Assembly: GCA_017387505.1 (NCBI GenBank)
Contig: JAFOFB010000015.1
Coordinates: 287,469 to 351,468 of the forward strand
Reading direction: 5' to 3'
Length of the DNA stretch: 64,000 nucleotides
Source of the DNA: Methanocorpusculum sp.
GTDB taxonomy: Archaea; Halobacteriota; Methanomicrobia; Methanomicrobiales; Methanocorpusculaceae
Part shown: positions 45,656 to 54,873 of the stretch, piece by piece
Numbering within the stretch: position 1 is the stretch's first letter
Layout: the number at the start of each line of letters is the position of its first letter
The notes under the pieces: model-generated
Seen by the model: only the letters and a program-made list of their open reading frames with translations
Told to the model about the DNA's origin: nothing
The model's database searches: none
Program-made: the position numbers and the translations under genes

Positions 45656-46034
45656 TATATAATGACAGGGGAAACCACTCCAAACTACAAAATGTATGGC
45701 AGTGTTTGTGCTGTGAAAATGGAGCAAAGCCTTTCATACCAAAACCAATATCATCTCTCACACCTATTTTTCCTTCATGCTAACATAAAATCCACAAAAC
45801 CTCCAAGCTCTTTTCTGACCTTGCCGGGTACACACCATACCTGAGCACACTATAAGCCCCGCAATTGCAGAAAAACGTCTTTGCATGCGCGGCAGTTTTT
45901 TCTTTCCTAAAATGACGAATCAAAATAACGAATTTACATAACTTCCGCGTATATTCGCAAGACATTATATTCTTAAAATCAACAAAATATTGATTATTTT
46001 GCAAAATTATGATTGAAAATATTAAAATATGTCG

Positions 46035-46053
46035 CAAAACACATGCTGTTTTG
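46035..46053. promoter_or_regulatory. Dyad operator candidate upstream of RHH gene
   Basis: Perfect 7-bp dyad CAAAACA and TGTTTTG with a five-base spacer, about 100 bases before the ribbon-helix-helix gene. Such proteins often bind dyads in their own promoter. Confidence 0.35.
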
Positions 46054-46155
46054 TCGAGATGCAGAGACACTCTAAATCCTGCATTGAGACAGAAAAAAAC
46101 CGGCTGCATATATCAGGCAGCAGGAAATACCAACCACCATAGGATACAGTAAAAT

Positions 46156-46677
46156 GTGAGCAAAAATACAGACAAACCAATGTTCTACTTCCGGCTAGAT
46201 GCCGGACTGATAGAAAAACTAGACCGCAGAATACACCGCCTCGGATATGCCTCCCGTGCTGAATTCTTCACTGCAGTTTCATATGCAGTTCTGCTTGGAA
46301 CCTTAGCTGATGAGACCACAAACCAAACCAGCACCATTCAAGGACAATCCGGCCTATCTCAACATCTGCCAACCCTTCCGGATTCACTCAAAATCTGGAT
46401 GGAAAAATCAGTTCCTAAAATCTCAGAAGAACAGATCTTATCAGACCTGCAGACCATAATTCGTGAAAACCTGTTTCCTGTAATCGCCATGAAAGGAAAA
46501 GACATCGCCTTTACCAGTACCTGGAAAGACATAAGAGACATCTACCGCGAACAAACCGGAATCTGGGTAACCGAAAGCGATTTGAAAGAAGCATACACTG
46601 CATTCGACGCCGTAAACAGAACTGAACTTATCCGCTACAGGGAAGAACAGATGGAATACAGAACAAATCAGGAATAA
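46156..46677 (+). CDS. Ribbon-helix-helix domain protein
   Basis: 173 residues, GTG start. Residues about 9-48 (FYFRLDAGLIEKLDRRIHRL then GYASRAEFF) fit a MetJ/CopG ribbon-helix-helix. The remaining 120 residues, with a helical C-terminal part, are unfamiliar. AGGATA lies about 11 bases before the GTG. It is the first gene of the 46.1-48.4 kb cassette and could be its regulator. Confidence 0.65.
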   Translation: MSKNTDKPMFYFRLDAGLIEKLDRRIHRLGYASRAEFFTAVSYAVLLGTLADETTNQTSTIQGQSGLSQHLPTLPDSLKIWMEKSVPKISEEQILSDLQTIIRENLFPVIAMKGKDIAFTSTWKDIRDIYREQTGIWVTESDLKEAYTAFDAVNRTELIRYREEQMEYRTNQE

Positions 46678-46720
46678 AACCCTGAATATCACCGCCAAAC
46701 AAAATATCGGACATAAAATC

Positions 46721-47005
46721 ATGAATATACCAACACCTCCGCAAAATGCAGACAACCCTGCAATCTATGCAGACTCCACGCACCCCAAAAGATACAGCAT
46801 ACAAACAAACGAACAGTACCGCACTGAACTCATCCTTGCATGCAGAAAATGTTTCGAAACCGCATCTGACCAAAGCCATTTTTCAGCATGCATGAAAGGC
46901 ATTCAGGCACTAATTGCTGAAATATCTGTCACCTTCAGGACTGATGAAATCTTCCTGCAGGGAGCAGAACTTGCATTCCTCTCTATCATGGAGGAAAAAC
47001 AATGA
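46721..47005 (+). CDS. Small protein of unknown function
   Basis: 94 residues. The first 30 are Pro/Asn-rich, and the rest is helical (TELILACRKCFETASDQSHF). No family recognised. It overlaps the HNH endonuclease start by four bases (ATGA), which supports that it is a real gene in the cassette operon. Confidence 0.6.
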   Translation: MNIPTPPQNADNPAIYADSTHPKRYSIQTNEQYRTELILACRKCFETASDQSHFSACMKGIQALIAEISVTFRTDEIFLQGAELAFLSIMEEKQ

Positions 47006-47688
47006 CGCAAAATCCAACCCATTCTTCGGAGACACAGGAGAACACCATTCTCACAACCGAACACTACTGCCGAAAAAACGATGCTGAAATCCAGCGCAGA
47101 ATCGATCGCGGCATATGGCGCCCGTCACTTGACACTGGACACGTGTACTCAACGGTCAAAAAAGCAAACCTCAAAGAATCACCCAAAAGAAACGGATATT
47201 TAACCGTAACCGACCACAAACAAATCTTTCGGGTTCATCGAATCATCTGGATAGCAGCTCATGGAATCCCTGATGCCGAATACCAGATAGACCACATCAA
47301 CGGAAACAAAGAGGACAACCGCCTTCAAAACCTCCAGCTGATAACAGGACATGACAACACTGCACGAAGCAGCCTTGCACTAACCTTCGCTGATGCCGAA
47401 GAAATTCGAAAGCTGCACAAAGAAGGATACTCAAGACGCACACTTGCAGAACAATACGGTGTATCAGAAACCACCATTCGCAGGATTGTAACCTATCAGC
47501 GGTACAAAACAAACCCGCCGCGTGAACAAAATCTGGAGCGTGCCAAAGAAGAAGCTTCACAAATAAATCCAGACATCCAAAGCCGTATACGAAAAGAAGC
47601 CTCAAACGGAACATCTCTCTTACAGATTGCCAGGCGTTACAACATAACAATGACAACTGTACGCTGTATCATCAGAGGTGACGTATGA
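47002..47688 (+). CDS. HNH endonuclease with two C-terminal helix-turn-helix units
   Basis: 228 residues. HNH_3-type core with FRVHRIIWIAAHG and QIDHINGNKEDNRLQNLQLI carrying the His-Asn-His residues (about 95-115). Two HTH units follow: LHKEGYSRRTLAEQYGVSET (about 136-155) and a second around LLQIARRYNITMTTVR. This is the plan of phage and intron-borne homing-type endonucleases that target a site. It overlaps its neighbours by four bases on both sides. It has no sign of an intron or intein in place. Confidence 0.85.
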   Translation: MTQNPTHSSETQENTILTTEHYCRKNDAEIQRRIDRGIWRPSLDTGHVYSTVKKANLKESPKRNGYLTVTDHKQIFRVHRIIWIAAHGIPDAEYQIDHINGNKEDNRLQNLQLITGHDNTARSSLALTFADAEEIRKLHKEGYSRRTLAEQYGVSETTIRRIVTYQRYKTNPPREQNLERAKEEASQINPDIQSRIRKEASNGTSLLQIARRYNITMTTVRCIIRGDV

Positions 47689-48242
47689 ACACAGAACAAA
47701 TAACACCTGAAAATCTTGAAGCAGTCAATGCCTCTGACAACCTTATGTGGTATCATACACCGCAGGATTTCCTGGATGCCATAACCTCAAAATATCCTTG
47801 TCCGGCACTCTCAAGCCATGAAAGAGCATACTGGCTCTATCAATGCAGGGAAGCAGCCCGATGGATTGCAGGTTTCATAAACGAAGAGTACAGAAAGGAA
47901 ATTTCTTCACTCATCGAACAAAACACCGCCTCTAAACTCTATGAAATCATCTCAATCGAACGCCCGGAAAGCCGTGTAAACATCTCTCTCATGCGTCAGA
48001 AATATCCGGAACTGTTCGAAGAGCTTGTAAGCGTAAAAGCATCGGATGCTGCAAAGATTCTTGGAAAGAAAACGCTCTATGACCTCGTCAAAGAAAAAAT
48101 AGGGGACAAAGAAATCCGTAACTTCGAATACGTGACGGTAGGTGATGTTGCACGCACCATGCTTGCAGAAGATGCCGCAGAACTCATCGAAACACGGATG
48201 AAAACGACCGACTGGGTTGTACAGGAGAAGGATACATCATGA
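47685..48242 (+). CDS. Cassette protein of unknown function
   Basis: 185 residues, acidic and mainly helical. No clear domain. A central stretch, VNISLMRQKYPELFEELVSV, then KASDAAKILGKKTLYDLVKE, has the look of phage-encoded proteins, but I cannot place it. Four-base overlaps with the endonuclease before and the HTH protein after show tight coupling. Confidence 0.6.
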   Translation: MNTEQITPENLEAVNASDNLMWYHTPQDFLDAITSKYPCPALSSHERAYWLYQCREAARWIAGFINEEYRKEISSLIEQNTASKLYEIISIERPESRVNISLMRQKYPELFEELVSVKASDAAKILGKKTLYDLVKEKIGDKEIRNFEYVTVGDVARTMLAEDAAELIETRMKTTDWVVQEKDTS

Positions 48243-48439
48243 AAACATGGCGCGACATCGAAGAACTTGCAGACCGAAGAAAACTCCAAACCTTAATTGA
48301 TGAAGAAGGTACTCCGCTTCGAATCTCCAGAAGACTTGGATGCTCATTGGACTCTGTTAGAAATGCCATGCATCACCATGGTCTAAAAGCCAAGTATTAC
48401 CTGATAGGGGCTGAAACAAAACAGCGCCTGAGACTCTGA
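48239..48439 (+). CDS. Small helix-turn-helix protein
   Basis: 66 residues. TPLRISRRLGCSLDSVRNAM (about 26-45) is a good helix-turn-helix with a short basic tail. It ends the overlapping four-gene run started at 46721 (46156 is separated by 43 bases). It could be a DNA-targeting or regulatory subunit. Confidence 0.65.
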   Translation: MKTWRDIEELADRRKLQTLIDEEGTPLRISRRLGCSLDSVRNAMHHHGLKAKYYLIGAETKQRLRL

Positions 48440-48490
48440 AAAAGAGTCTCAAATCTATTTTTCCACAAAAATCGCCCAGACCTCCTACCT

Positions 48491-48639
48491 ATTTATATCA
48501 GACAAAATGCAATAGATAATCAGAGAAGAGAGAGTAGAGAAGAAAAGCAACTGCTCTCTCTAACTGCTTTTTTTCTCTGTATCTTCTCCTTCTCGAAAAC
48601 CAAAACTGGACAGACATCTCTGTCCAGACGGAGAAAACC
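48491..48639 (+). promoter_or_regulatory. Promoter and structured leader of the acidic protein gene
   Basis: TATA box ATTTATATCA at 48491-48500 predicts transcription from about 48522, leaving a leader of about 118 bases. The leader can fold: CAGAGA (48521-48526) with TCTCTG (48574-48579), AGAGAGAG (48527-48534) with CTCTCTCT (48554-48561) followed by a T7 run (48568-48574), and a perfect 9-bp stem CTGGACAGA (48606-48614) with TCTGTCCAG (48619-48627). The last stem ends three bases before the GGAG ribosome-binding site. Confidence 0.5.
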
Positions 48640-49134
48640 ATGACATCTAACTTTGTTGAAACCGCAAAATCCAGAACCGCCAAAAGAACCTACAACAAAA
48701 TCGAAAACATCGACGACTTTGAGGCAGGAATTGCAAACTTCCTTGCAGACGAAAGTATGGCCATAACCAGAAAAGCTGCATCCACTTCCTCTTACAAGGT
48801 AAAGGTCGAGTACTTCGATGCCGCAGGAGATGACAAAGGTTACATCAACTGCTACGCAGCAGACAAAACTGCATACAACGACATGGCATCTCTTCTTACC
48901 GGAACTGAAGCCGCTGAAACTGTAGCAGGAGTTGGAGGGTCTGCCTCCCGCGATTCCGAAGATGACACCTGGAGTGTCAAATACTCCTGCGAAAGAGAAG
49001 AAGATACCTTCATCATCACATTCACCCGCGAATACATCCATGTCACCGGATTTGCAGAAGATGCAACCATCGAAGCAATCGAAACCTGGGCAGATACCGT
49101 TGCCATCTTCGGCGGAGAAGAGGCAGGAGCATAA
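48640..49134 (+). CDS. Acidic small protein of unknown function
   Basis: 164 residues, strongly acidic, Ala/Thr/Ser-rich with few hydrophobic clusters; C terminus GGEEAGA. It ends in a helix and a central beta-rich part (SYKVKVEYFDAAGD; DTFIITFTREYIHVTG). I recognise no family. GGAG lies about eight bases before the ATG, after a long structured leader. Its acidity and structured leader are reminiscent of DNA-mimic or anti-restriction proteins, but that is speculation. Confidence 0.6.
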   Translation: MTSNFVETAKSRTAKRTYNKIENIDDFEAGIANFLADESMAITRKAASTSSYKVKVEYFDAAGDDKGYINCYAADKTAYNDMASLLTGTEAAETVAGVGGSASRDSEDDTWSVKYSCEREEDTFIITFTREYIHVTGFAEDATIEAIETWADTVAIFGGEEAGA

Positions 49135-49267
49135 ACACAAACAAAAGCTCCGGGAGAAAATCCAGGACTTCATCTGTGAAGAGCCGGTTCAGTATTTCCT
49201 ATACTGGCTGCTTTGCATCTGCTTAATGATAGAAGAATATCTTATCAGAATGCTGATAGAAAAGTGA
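49098..49267 (+). CDS. Possible small membrane peptide
   Basis: A frame shifted relative to the acidic gene continues past its stop with a basic stretch (KHKQKLREKIQDF) and a hydrophobic segment (FLYWLLCICLMIEEYLIRML) to TGA at 49265-49267. A TTG near 49098 would be the start, overlapping the acidic gene. Coding is unproven; the helix and basic lead-in are the only support. Confidence 0.25.
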
Positions 49268-49378
49268 GAGAACAACCCCTCTCACTTTTCAAATATCAAT
49301 ATCCTCATTACTCATTTTCACAACCACTCATGCCCCAAAACCTCTTTCCCTAATCCGCACCCATATATCCATACACCC

Positions 49379-49969
49379 ATGAGCAATCCAATAACAATCG
49401 AAGGCCGTTTCTGGCAGGCTAATTCATACCTCGTCAACCACACCCTAATCGACGCCGGAATCGACCCGGAAAGAATCATTCCATACAAAGACCAGATAAA
49501 AAATATCGTCTTAACTCACGGTCACTTCGACCACACAGTCAACGCAAATGAGATTGCAAAACTCACCGGAGCTAAAATCTACATCGGAGAACATGAACTC
49601 CCATTCCTAACCGATTCATCGCTGTCCCTTTCAACACACTTCGGCTCTCCGCAGATTCCAATCAACGCCGAGCCGTTAAAAGACGGTGATGTAATCGACG
49701 GCTTTACTGTTTTCCATACTCCGGGACACACTGGCGGCAGCATCTGCCTCTTCCGCGAAGAAGACGGCATCTTAATCGCAGGAGATACTATCTTCCCCGA
49801 AGGCTCATACGGCAGATATGACTTTCCGACTGGAAGCATCAGTGACCTTCGAAACTCAGTATCCTGCATGGCAGAGCTTCCGGTAGAATCACTCTGGAGC
49901 GGACATGGTGAACCTGTCGAAGCAGGTGCAAAGGCACATGTGATGCTTTCGAAGAGAAATCTCATCTGA
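49379..49969 (+). CDS. MBL-fold metal-dependent hydrolase
   Basis: 196 residues, glyoxalase-II-like. THGHFDHT gives the HxHxDH metal motif, HTPGHTGGS and AGDTIF supply the next ligands, and WSGHGEP the last His. Substrate unknown; similar archaeal proteins are thioester or phosphodiester hydrolases. A CATATATCC box about 22 bases before the ATG suggests a leaderless start. The DUF123 gene begins two bases after its stop. Confidence 0.88.
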   Translation: MSNPITIEGRFWQANSYLVNHTLIDAGIDPERIIPYKDQIKNIVLTHGHFDHTVNANEIAKLTGAKIYIGEHELPFLTDSSLSLSTHFGSPQIPINAEPLKDGDVIDGFTVFHTPGHTGGSICLFREEDGILIAGDTIFPEGSYGRYDFPTGSISDLRNSVSCMAELPVESLWSGHGEPVEAGAKAHVMLSKRNLI

Positions 49970-49970
49970 C

Positions 49971-50399
49971 ATGCAAAAAGGAATCTACACCCTAATCCTC
50001 CGCCTCACTGAACCAAAAGAAATCCGAATCGGAGCATTAGGTATCATCTCCTTCAAACCTGGTTACTACATTTACGCAGGCTCAGCCTTAGGCTCTGGAG
50101 GGCTTTCCCGCGTATCCCGCCACATTCGTTTTTACCGTGAGAGATACAGAAAAGCCAAATGGCATATCGACTATCTAATGGAAGAAGCAGTTCTTGAAAA
50201 AACCATCTGCGCAGAAACCGGAGACAGACTTGAATGCATATTAGCCTCAGGCATCAGCGGCGACTGCGTGGAAAACTTTGGCTGCTCTGACTGTGACTGT
50301 AAAAGCCACCTGTTCTTCCGCGAAGAAGAGCCGACAGAAGAGATTCTTTCTGTTTTCAAAAAAATGGGACTTGTGTCCCATGAACATCAGGTAAAATAA
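49971..50399 (+). CDS. DUF123 protein (GIY-YIG-related)
   Basis: 142 residues. KGIYTLILRL followed by PGYYIYAGSALGSGGLSRVSRHI is a GIY-YIG-like core, and C-terminal CSDCDCKSHLFF is the conserved Cys-rich end of the DUF123 family. Members may be nucleases fused to or found near endonuclease III; the function is not settled. It follows the MBL hydrolase closely and is likely in its operon. Confidence 0.85.
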   Translation: MQKGIYTLILRLTEPKEIRIGALGIISFKPGYYIYAGSALGSGGLSRVSRHIRFYRERYRKAKWHIDYLMEEAVLEKTICAETGDRLECILASGISGDCVENFGCSDCDCKSHLFFREEEPTEEILSVFKKMGLVSHEHQVK

Positions 50400-50402
50400 A
50401 AT

Positions 50403-52313
50403 TTACACCAGACGGTATGTCTCTAAGTTCTGCGGAGACACAGTCTGGATGTGGTATTTCTTGTAGATGGAACTTGCAAGGTTGATGGTTTTGGACTCTT
50501 CACCGTGGATTGTAAAAACACGCTCCGGCTTCGGCTGAACGTACTGCACATAGTTCATGAGCTGTTTTCTGTCTGCGTGACCGGAGAAACCTTCGACGGT
50601 CTGGACTTCCATATTGATAATGATACTGTCCTTCTTACCCATCGGGACCTCACGCCATCCCTTCTGGATGCGGCGTCCGTAGGTTCCGTCTGCCTGGTAA
50701 CCGACGAAGATTAAAGTGTTCTTCTCAGACTCTGCAAGGTTCGAGAGGTAATCGAGGACTGGTCCGCCGTTTAACATACCGGATGTTGAGATGATAACGC
50801 ATGGGTCCTTGGAGAAGATAACCTCCTGACGCTTCTCGTATGAGTCAACCTGCTCGAAGCACTCGGCAAGGAACGGGTTGTAGTTATCGCGGAAGATCTG
50901 GTTTCTTAAGTCATTATTCAGGTACTCAGGATATGCAGTGTGCATTGCTGTTGCTTCCTTAATCATACCGTCTAAGTAAATCTTACATGCCGGAAGCTTC
51001 TTGTTTCTGATACCTTCCTCTAATGCGAGCATAAGCTCCTGGGAACGTCCGACAGCGAATGCCGGAATTAATGCCTTTCCGCCGCGGGATAAAGTCTCGC
51101 TGATGACTTCGCAAAGGTGTGCTTCTGCATCGGCTCTGGACGGAGAGAAGTCCTCGGAACCGCCATAGGTGGATTCCATTACAAGTGCTTCAAGTCTTGG
51201 GAACTGTGAGACTGCCGGGTTGAACAGTCTGCTCTTTGCGTAGTATAAGTCACCGGTGAATGCGATATTGTAGAGACCGTTTCCGACATTGAAGTGAGCG
51301 ATTGCAGAGCCTAAGATGTGTCCTGCGTTGTGGAGAGTGAGCTTTAAGTCCGGTGCGATATCTGTTACATCACCGTATCCTAAGGTGATGGTGTGCTTCA
51401 CAAACTCGCGAACCTCGTTGGAGGAGTACGGCGGTGCTTTGTCTTCCTTGTTGTTGACATCAAGGTAGTCGAGCTGAAGCATGGCTGCTAAGTCACGGGT
51501 TGCAGGCGTTGTGTAAACCGGTCCGTCGTATCCGTATCTGTACAGAAGCGGTACGTATGCGGTGTGGTCTAAGTGTGCGTGGGTTAAGACGACTGCGTCA
51601 AGAGTGGAGAATGGATAGATTTCCGGAACGTGAAGATACGGAGAAGATGCTGCACCAGTTGCTCCCGGAGACTCTCCGCAGTCGATTAAGACTTTGCTCT
51701 GCGGGGTAGTTAAGAGGAATGCGGCACGTCCGACCTGGCGGCAGCATCCAAGGGTGGTAACTCTAAGCCACTGGTCACGGTCGCGTCCGGTGTATAAGGA
51801 ATCGCGGTGGATTCTTCTTCCGCAACGTCGGAGGAACTCTTTTCTCTCGTCACGTGCTTCGCGGAGGTACTGTCTGACCTGCTTGATGGTCATGGATGGA
51901 ATCGGCGGAGTTCTGACAACTCTTGGTGTCCATCCGGTTTTCATGGTGATGTCGCGAAGGGTTGCTCCATTCTTACCAATAACCACTCCCGGTTTTTCTG
52001 CTTCGATAAGCATCTCGCCGGTATCAGTATCGAAGAAGATATCAGTGATTCCTGCTCCTTCCGGGACGACCTTTTTGACCATGTCATAGGCAATCTCAGT
52101 GTCTCCTAAGATATTCGGGCGGACCACGATACGTTTTCGAAGGTCTCGTGCGAGTGTTTTGATTAAATCCTGTTCGGCTGCGAACTTCTCCGGATTGTCG
52201 GTGTAGATAACCATCTCAGGCCCTTCGAATTCGACATCGGTGACTTCAACACCGCGCGGGACTTTTTTGTTGATGGTTTCTTTAAGTTCTTTCAGTCTGT
52301 CTTCAACCTGCAT
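50403..52313 (-). CDS. fttA: FttA/aCPSF1 beta-CASP ribonuclease
   Basis: 636 residues. Two KH domains at the N terminus (about 1-150, including [16 protein letters not shown]), then a metallo-beta-lactamase domain with [11 protein letters not shown], a beta-CASP insert, and the C-terminal [11 protein letters not shown] and TIHGEE motifs. It is the archaeal CPSF73 homologue, which cuts nascent RNA after U-rich stretches and ends transcription. All catalytic blocks are intact. It is 20 bases downstream of the proteasome beta gene. Confidence 0.95.
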   Translation of the reverse strand: MQVEDRLKELKETINKKVPRGVEVTDVEFEGPEMVIYTDNPEKFAAEQDLIKTLARDLRKRIVVRPNILGDTEIAYDMVKKVVPEGAGITDIFFDTDTGEMLIEAEKPGVVIGKNGATLRDITMKTGWTPRVVRTPPIPSMTIKQVRQYLREARDERKEFLRRCGRRIHRDSLYTGRDRDQWLRVTTLGCCRQVGRAAFLLTTPQSKVLIDCGESPGATGAASSPYLHVPEIYPFSTLDAVVLTHAHLDHTAYVPLLYRYGYDGPVYTTPATRDLAAMLQLDYLDVNNKEDKAPPYSSNEVREFVKHTITLGYGDVTDIAPDLKLTLHNAGHILGSAIAHFNVGNGLYNIAFTGDLYYAKSRLFNPAVSQFPRLEALVMESTYGGSEDFSPSRADAEAHLCEVISETLSRGGKALIPAFAVGRSQELMLALEEGIRNKKLPACKIYLDGMIKEATAMHTAYPEYLNNDLRNQIFRDNYNPFLAECFEQVDSYEKRQEVIFSKDPCVIISTSGMLNGGPVLDYLSNLAESEKNTLIFVGYQADGTYGRRIQKGWREVPMGKKDSIIINMEVQTVEGFSGHADRKQLMNYVQYVQPKPERVFTIHGEESKTINLASSIYKKYHIQTVSPQNLETYRLV

Positions 52314-52333
52314 AAAAATCGTTCCAAAAAAGA

Positions 52334-52975
52334 TTAGGCGTGTGCCGGCTGCAAGTAGCCGGCTATGGTATCCTCATCAATATATTCAAATTTGTCTTTG
52401 GTAATGACTGCAACATTATAGCCTTCACCGGATGCTGCGTCGCGGCGCATGGCTGCGCGAAGTGCGTGGACAGCGAGGCGGACTGCATCGTCTTTTGTCA
52501 TGTTTGGTACAAAGCGGTCTTCTAATACACCGTATGCGGTAAAGGAGCCGGAACCTGTAGAGACGAAGTTCTCTTCGAGTGTTGCTCCTCCTGCAGCATC
52601 AACGGAGTAGAGGGATGAACCGTTTGCATCAACTCCTCCGACAACGAGCTGAACGCTGTACGGGGTAAAGCGGTTGTCATTTAAGTAGTTGGAAAGTACA
52701 GTAGATACAGCTCCAACACTGATCGGATGTCCGTGGCGGAGTTCGTAGAGAGAGGCTTCTACATTGATGATACGGATGAGGCGCTGTGCATCTCCGACTG
52801 TTCCGGCGATGGTCATACCGATATTCTGGGAGATGGCGTGGACTTTCTTTGCTTTTTTGCTTGCAATTAAGTTACCCATGGTTGCCCGGCGTTCAGTGGC
52901 AAGGACAACTCCGTTATCGAATGCGATACCTACGGTTGTAGTTCCTGATTTTACGTCCTGATTTACCTGTGTCAT
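52334..52975 (-). CDS. psmB: Proteasome beta subunit
   Basis: 213 residues from the ATG at 52975. The alternative start four codons earlier is a TTG, and GAGGT sits six bases before the ATG, so the ATG is chosen. A short propeptide (about 9 residues) precedes the conserved TTTVG, whose Thr would be the N-terminal nucleophile after cleavage. The catalytic Lys is in ERRATMGNLIASKK. It forms the proteolytic chamber of the 20S core. Confidence 0.93.
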   Translation of the reverse strand: MTQVNQDVKSGTTTVGIAFDNGVVLATERRATMGNLIASKKAKKVHAISQNIGMTIAGTVGDAQRLIRIINVEASLYELRHGHPISVGAVSTVLSNYLNDNRFTPYSVQLVVGGVDANGSSLYSVDAAGGATLEENFVSTGSGSFTAYGVLEDRFVPNMTKDDAVRLAVHALRAAMRRDAASGEGYNVAVITKDKFEYIDEDTIAGYLQPAHA

Positions 52976-53104
52976 GAGAAACCTCAAGAAGGATACGCTA
53001 AGAAATATGGTTTACAAAACCCGTTCGAACGAACGATAAAAGCGCTGATTATTTATTCAGCACGACAGGAGATAAACCTATCTATACAGGAAAAAAGATG
53101 AGGG

Positions 53105-53911
53105 TTATACCCTCTTAAAGACTAAGGCGGTAAGACCTCCTTCATCTGCTGTCGGCATATTCACAAGAGTGTATCCTGCGGCTTCTGCTTTTATTTTGAT
53201 ATCAAAGATTTCTGCATCATCAAGAACAGTTGCGAATATAACAGAGACCGAATCTCTAAGTGCCGGCTCATTATCCAGAATATCCTCAAACACCCCGTCA
53301 GCATCCACAATTAATGTGATATTTGATTTATCCACAAAGGCTGAATCGCGGATAACTTCTGATAATGTCAACGACTGAACTTCCATCTGCAGTTCAGTGA
53401 CTGAGTCTGAAGAGTACACTGATGTATATACTGCTGTGCTGCCTTCCGCGCTGTTTTTGGCCAGTACATACGGCGAAAGTGAGGATTCATAATATATTGC
53501 CCCCTGAACAAAGCGTGTTCCAAGATTGTTTATCTTTTTTGTCTCTTTCAGGAGAGTTGTATAGTATGGATTCGGCTCTAACGCGATATGCTCATTCTTG
53601 ATAAAAATCCTGTCGTTTACATACGCGGATACCACTCCGAGTCCTGCGCCCACTTCAATCACCGGATTTTCACGCGGCAGGAACTCATCAATCGCGTCAA
53701 AGAGGCTTGTCTCGTATCCGTTCGGATTAAGCAGAAGAGACATGATAAGCGATGACGGAACATATTCAGGGTCAACAGCAATCACATTCTCCCGAACCAT
53801 CACCTCGTGCGGGAGCGGGTTTAGTGTGCTGATGCATCCGGCACCGAATATGGATGCGACAAGTACAGCCGCTGTTAAGACTGCAAAAACATGCTTTCGG
53901 CTGATATTCAT
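53105..53911 (-). CDS. Lipoprotein with methyltransferase-like fold
   Basis: 268 residues. A lipoprotein signal (basic MNISRK, hydrophobic helix, ASIFGAGC with C26) is followed by a domain with VIEVGAGLG at 84-92 and an acidic residue 20 residues later in IALEPNPYY, the hallmark of a Rossmann SAM-methyltransferase (FkbM-like). Later ITLIVDADGVFEDI fits a further strand. Exported methyltransferases lack an obvious SAM source, so it may bind something else. Isolated gene, unknown role. Confidence 0.7.
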   Translation of the reverse strand: MNISRKHVFAVLTAAVLVASIFGAGCISTLNPLPHEVMVRENVIAVDPEYVPSSLIMSLLLNPNGYETSLFDAIDEFLPRENPVIEVGAGLGVVSAYVNDRIFIKNEHIALEPNPYYTTLLKETKKINNLGTRFVQGAIYYESSLSPYVLAKNSAEGSTAVYTSVYSSDSVTELQMEVQSLTLSEVIRDSAFVDKSNITLIVDADGVFEDILDNEPALRDSVSVIFATVLDDAEIFDIKIKAEAAGYTLVNMPTADEGGLTALVFKRV

Positions 53912-54012
53912 AACTAAACTATACTCACTTATGATTTAGGTATTTTTCTCCTCTCAACTACTTATTAAATTATCACATCCAATACTTAAGGAGACCAAAG
54001 GACTGGACTACT

Positions 54013-54285
54013 ATGATAAAAACCGTCGAAATTCTCTTCTCTGGAAAAGTACAGAAAGTCGGCTTTCGTTCATGCGTTAAAAAAACTGCAGACAGCGTGG
54101 GGCTTACTGGAGAAGTAGAAAACCTTTCAGACGGAAGGGTTCGCGCTCTTGTGACGGGTGAGGGGGCTATTATTGAGAAGTTCCTGTCAATGACCTACTC
54201 ATGTCCGCGTGCAATTGTTAAAAATATTGAAGTCTCAGACTATGTTTTCACTGAGTTTGTGAACTTTGCGGTGAAGAGAGAATAA
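54013..54285 (+). CDS. acyP: Acylphosphatase
   Basis: 90 residues. The catalytic Arg is in FSGKVQKVGFRSC and the Asn in GEVENLSDG, as in the family, giving a complete active site. It hydrolyses acyl phosphates. The start has AAGGAGA about 20 bases before it. The usual Gly-rich VQGV loop reads KVQKVG, a small deviation. Confidence 0.9.
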   Translation: MIKTVEILFSGKVQKVGFRSCVKKTADSVGLTGEVENLSDGRVRALVTGEGAIIEKFLSMTYSCPRAIVKNIEVSDYVFTEFVNFAVKRE

Positions 54286-54287
54286 TC

Positions 54288-54869
54288 ATGAAAACAGAAA
54301 AATCCATTACATATTTTTCAGCTCAGGGAAAGGAGAATACAAAAGACTGTGCAGAGCTTGCGGCAGCACGCGCAAAGGAACTTGGAATTTCTGATGTCGT
54401 AATCGCATCGTGCAGCGGATACACTGCCCGCATCTTTCAGGAAGTCTGCCGCCGCGAAGGTCTGCACCTGGTTGTTGTAACTCATGCTGTAGGTTTCGAA
54501 GGTCCGGGAATCTGGGAATTTGATTTGTAACTGGCTGAAGAGCTGAAGAAAGAAGGTGTCAGCATTGTAACAGGTACTCACGCGTTATCCGGCATGGAGC
54601 GTGCGATTTCGAGAAGACTTGGCGGAGCATCAAGAACAGAAGCCATCGCTGAAGCCTTCCGCCGTACTGTCGGCATTGGTATGAAGGTGGCTGTTGAGTG
54701 CGTCTTAATCGCCGCAGATCAGGGAGCAATTCCTGTCGACCGCGAGGTTGTTGCTGTCGGAGGTACTGCAGAAGGAGCAGACACTGTTCTTGTCATCCTC
54801 CCGTCCCACACTGCATCCTTCTTTGACCTGCAGGTTAGAGAGTTCGTGGCTATGCCGAGGAACCGGTGA
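54288..54869 (+). pseudogene. Pyruvate kinase C-terminal-domain-like protein, interrupted by TAA
   Basis: A 193-codon frame of the stand-alone pyruvate kinase alpha/beta-domain family is broken once by TAA at 54528-54530. Upstream TYFSAQGKENT and CSGYTARIFQE, downstream VTGTHALSGMERAIS and CVLIAADQGAIPVDREVVAV are well kept. Between them the expected FD-x-E-LAEEL reads FDL-stop-LAEEL, so one base change of a GAA would explain it. Recent mutation or sequence error. Confidence 0.75.
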
Positions 54870-54873
54870 GTAA

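Larger units (their letters stand above)
45503..46155. other. AT-rich intergenic region with repeat and dyads
   Basis: 653 bases with no convincing gene. At 45580-45655 an imperfect inverted repeat (AAACCACACAGAC with GTCTGTGGTTT) recalls the arms of the repeat at 13508. From 45900 to 46060 the sequence is very AT-rich with dyads AATCAA-n7-TTGATT (about 45977-45995) and CAAAACA-CATGC-TGTTTTG (46035-46053). These could be operators or a replication start of an integrated element. Confidence 0.5.

Noticed and set aside
45574-45783. Short frame downstream of the RloB gene (RKSHKPHRRYYGAA)
   Set aside because: It overlaps the inverted repeat and is Arg/Cys-rich with no recognised domain; judged non-coding.
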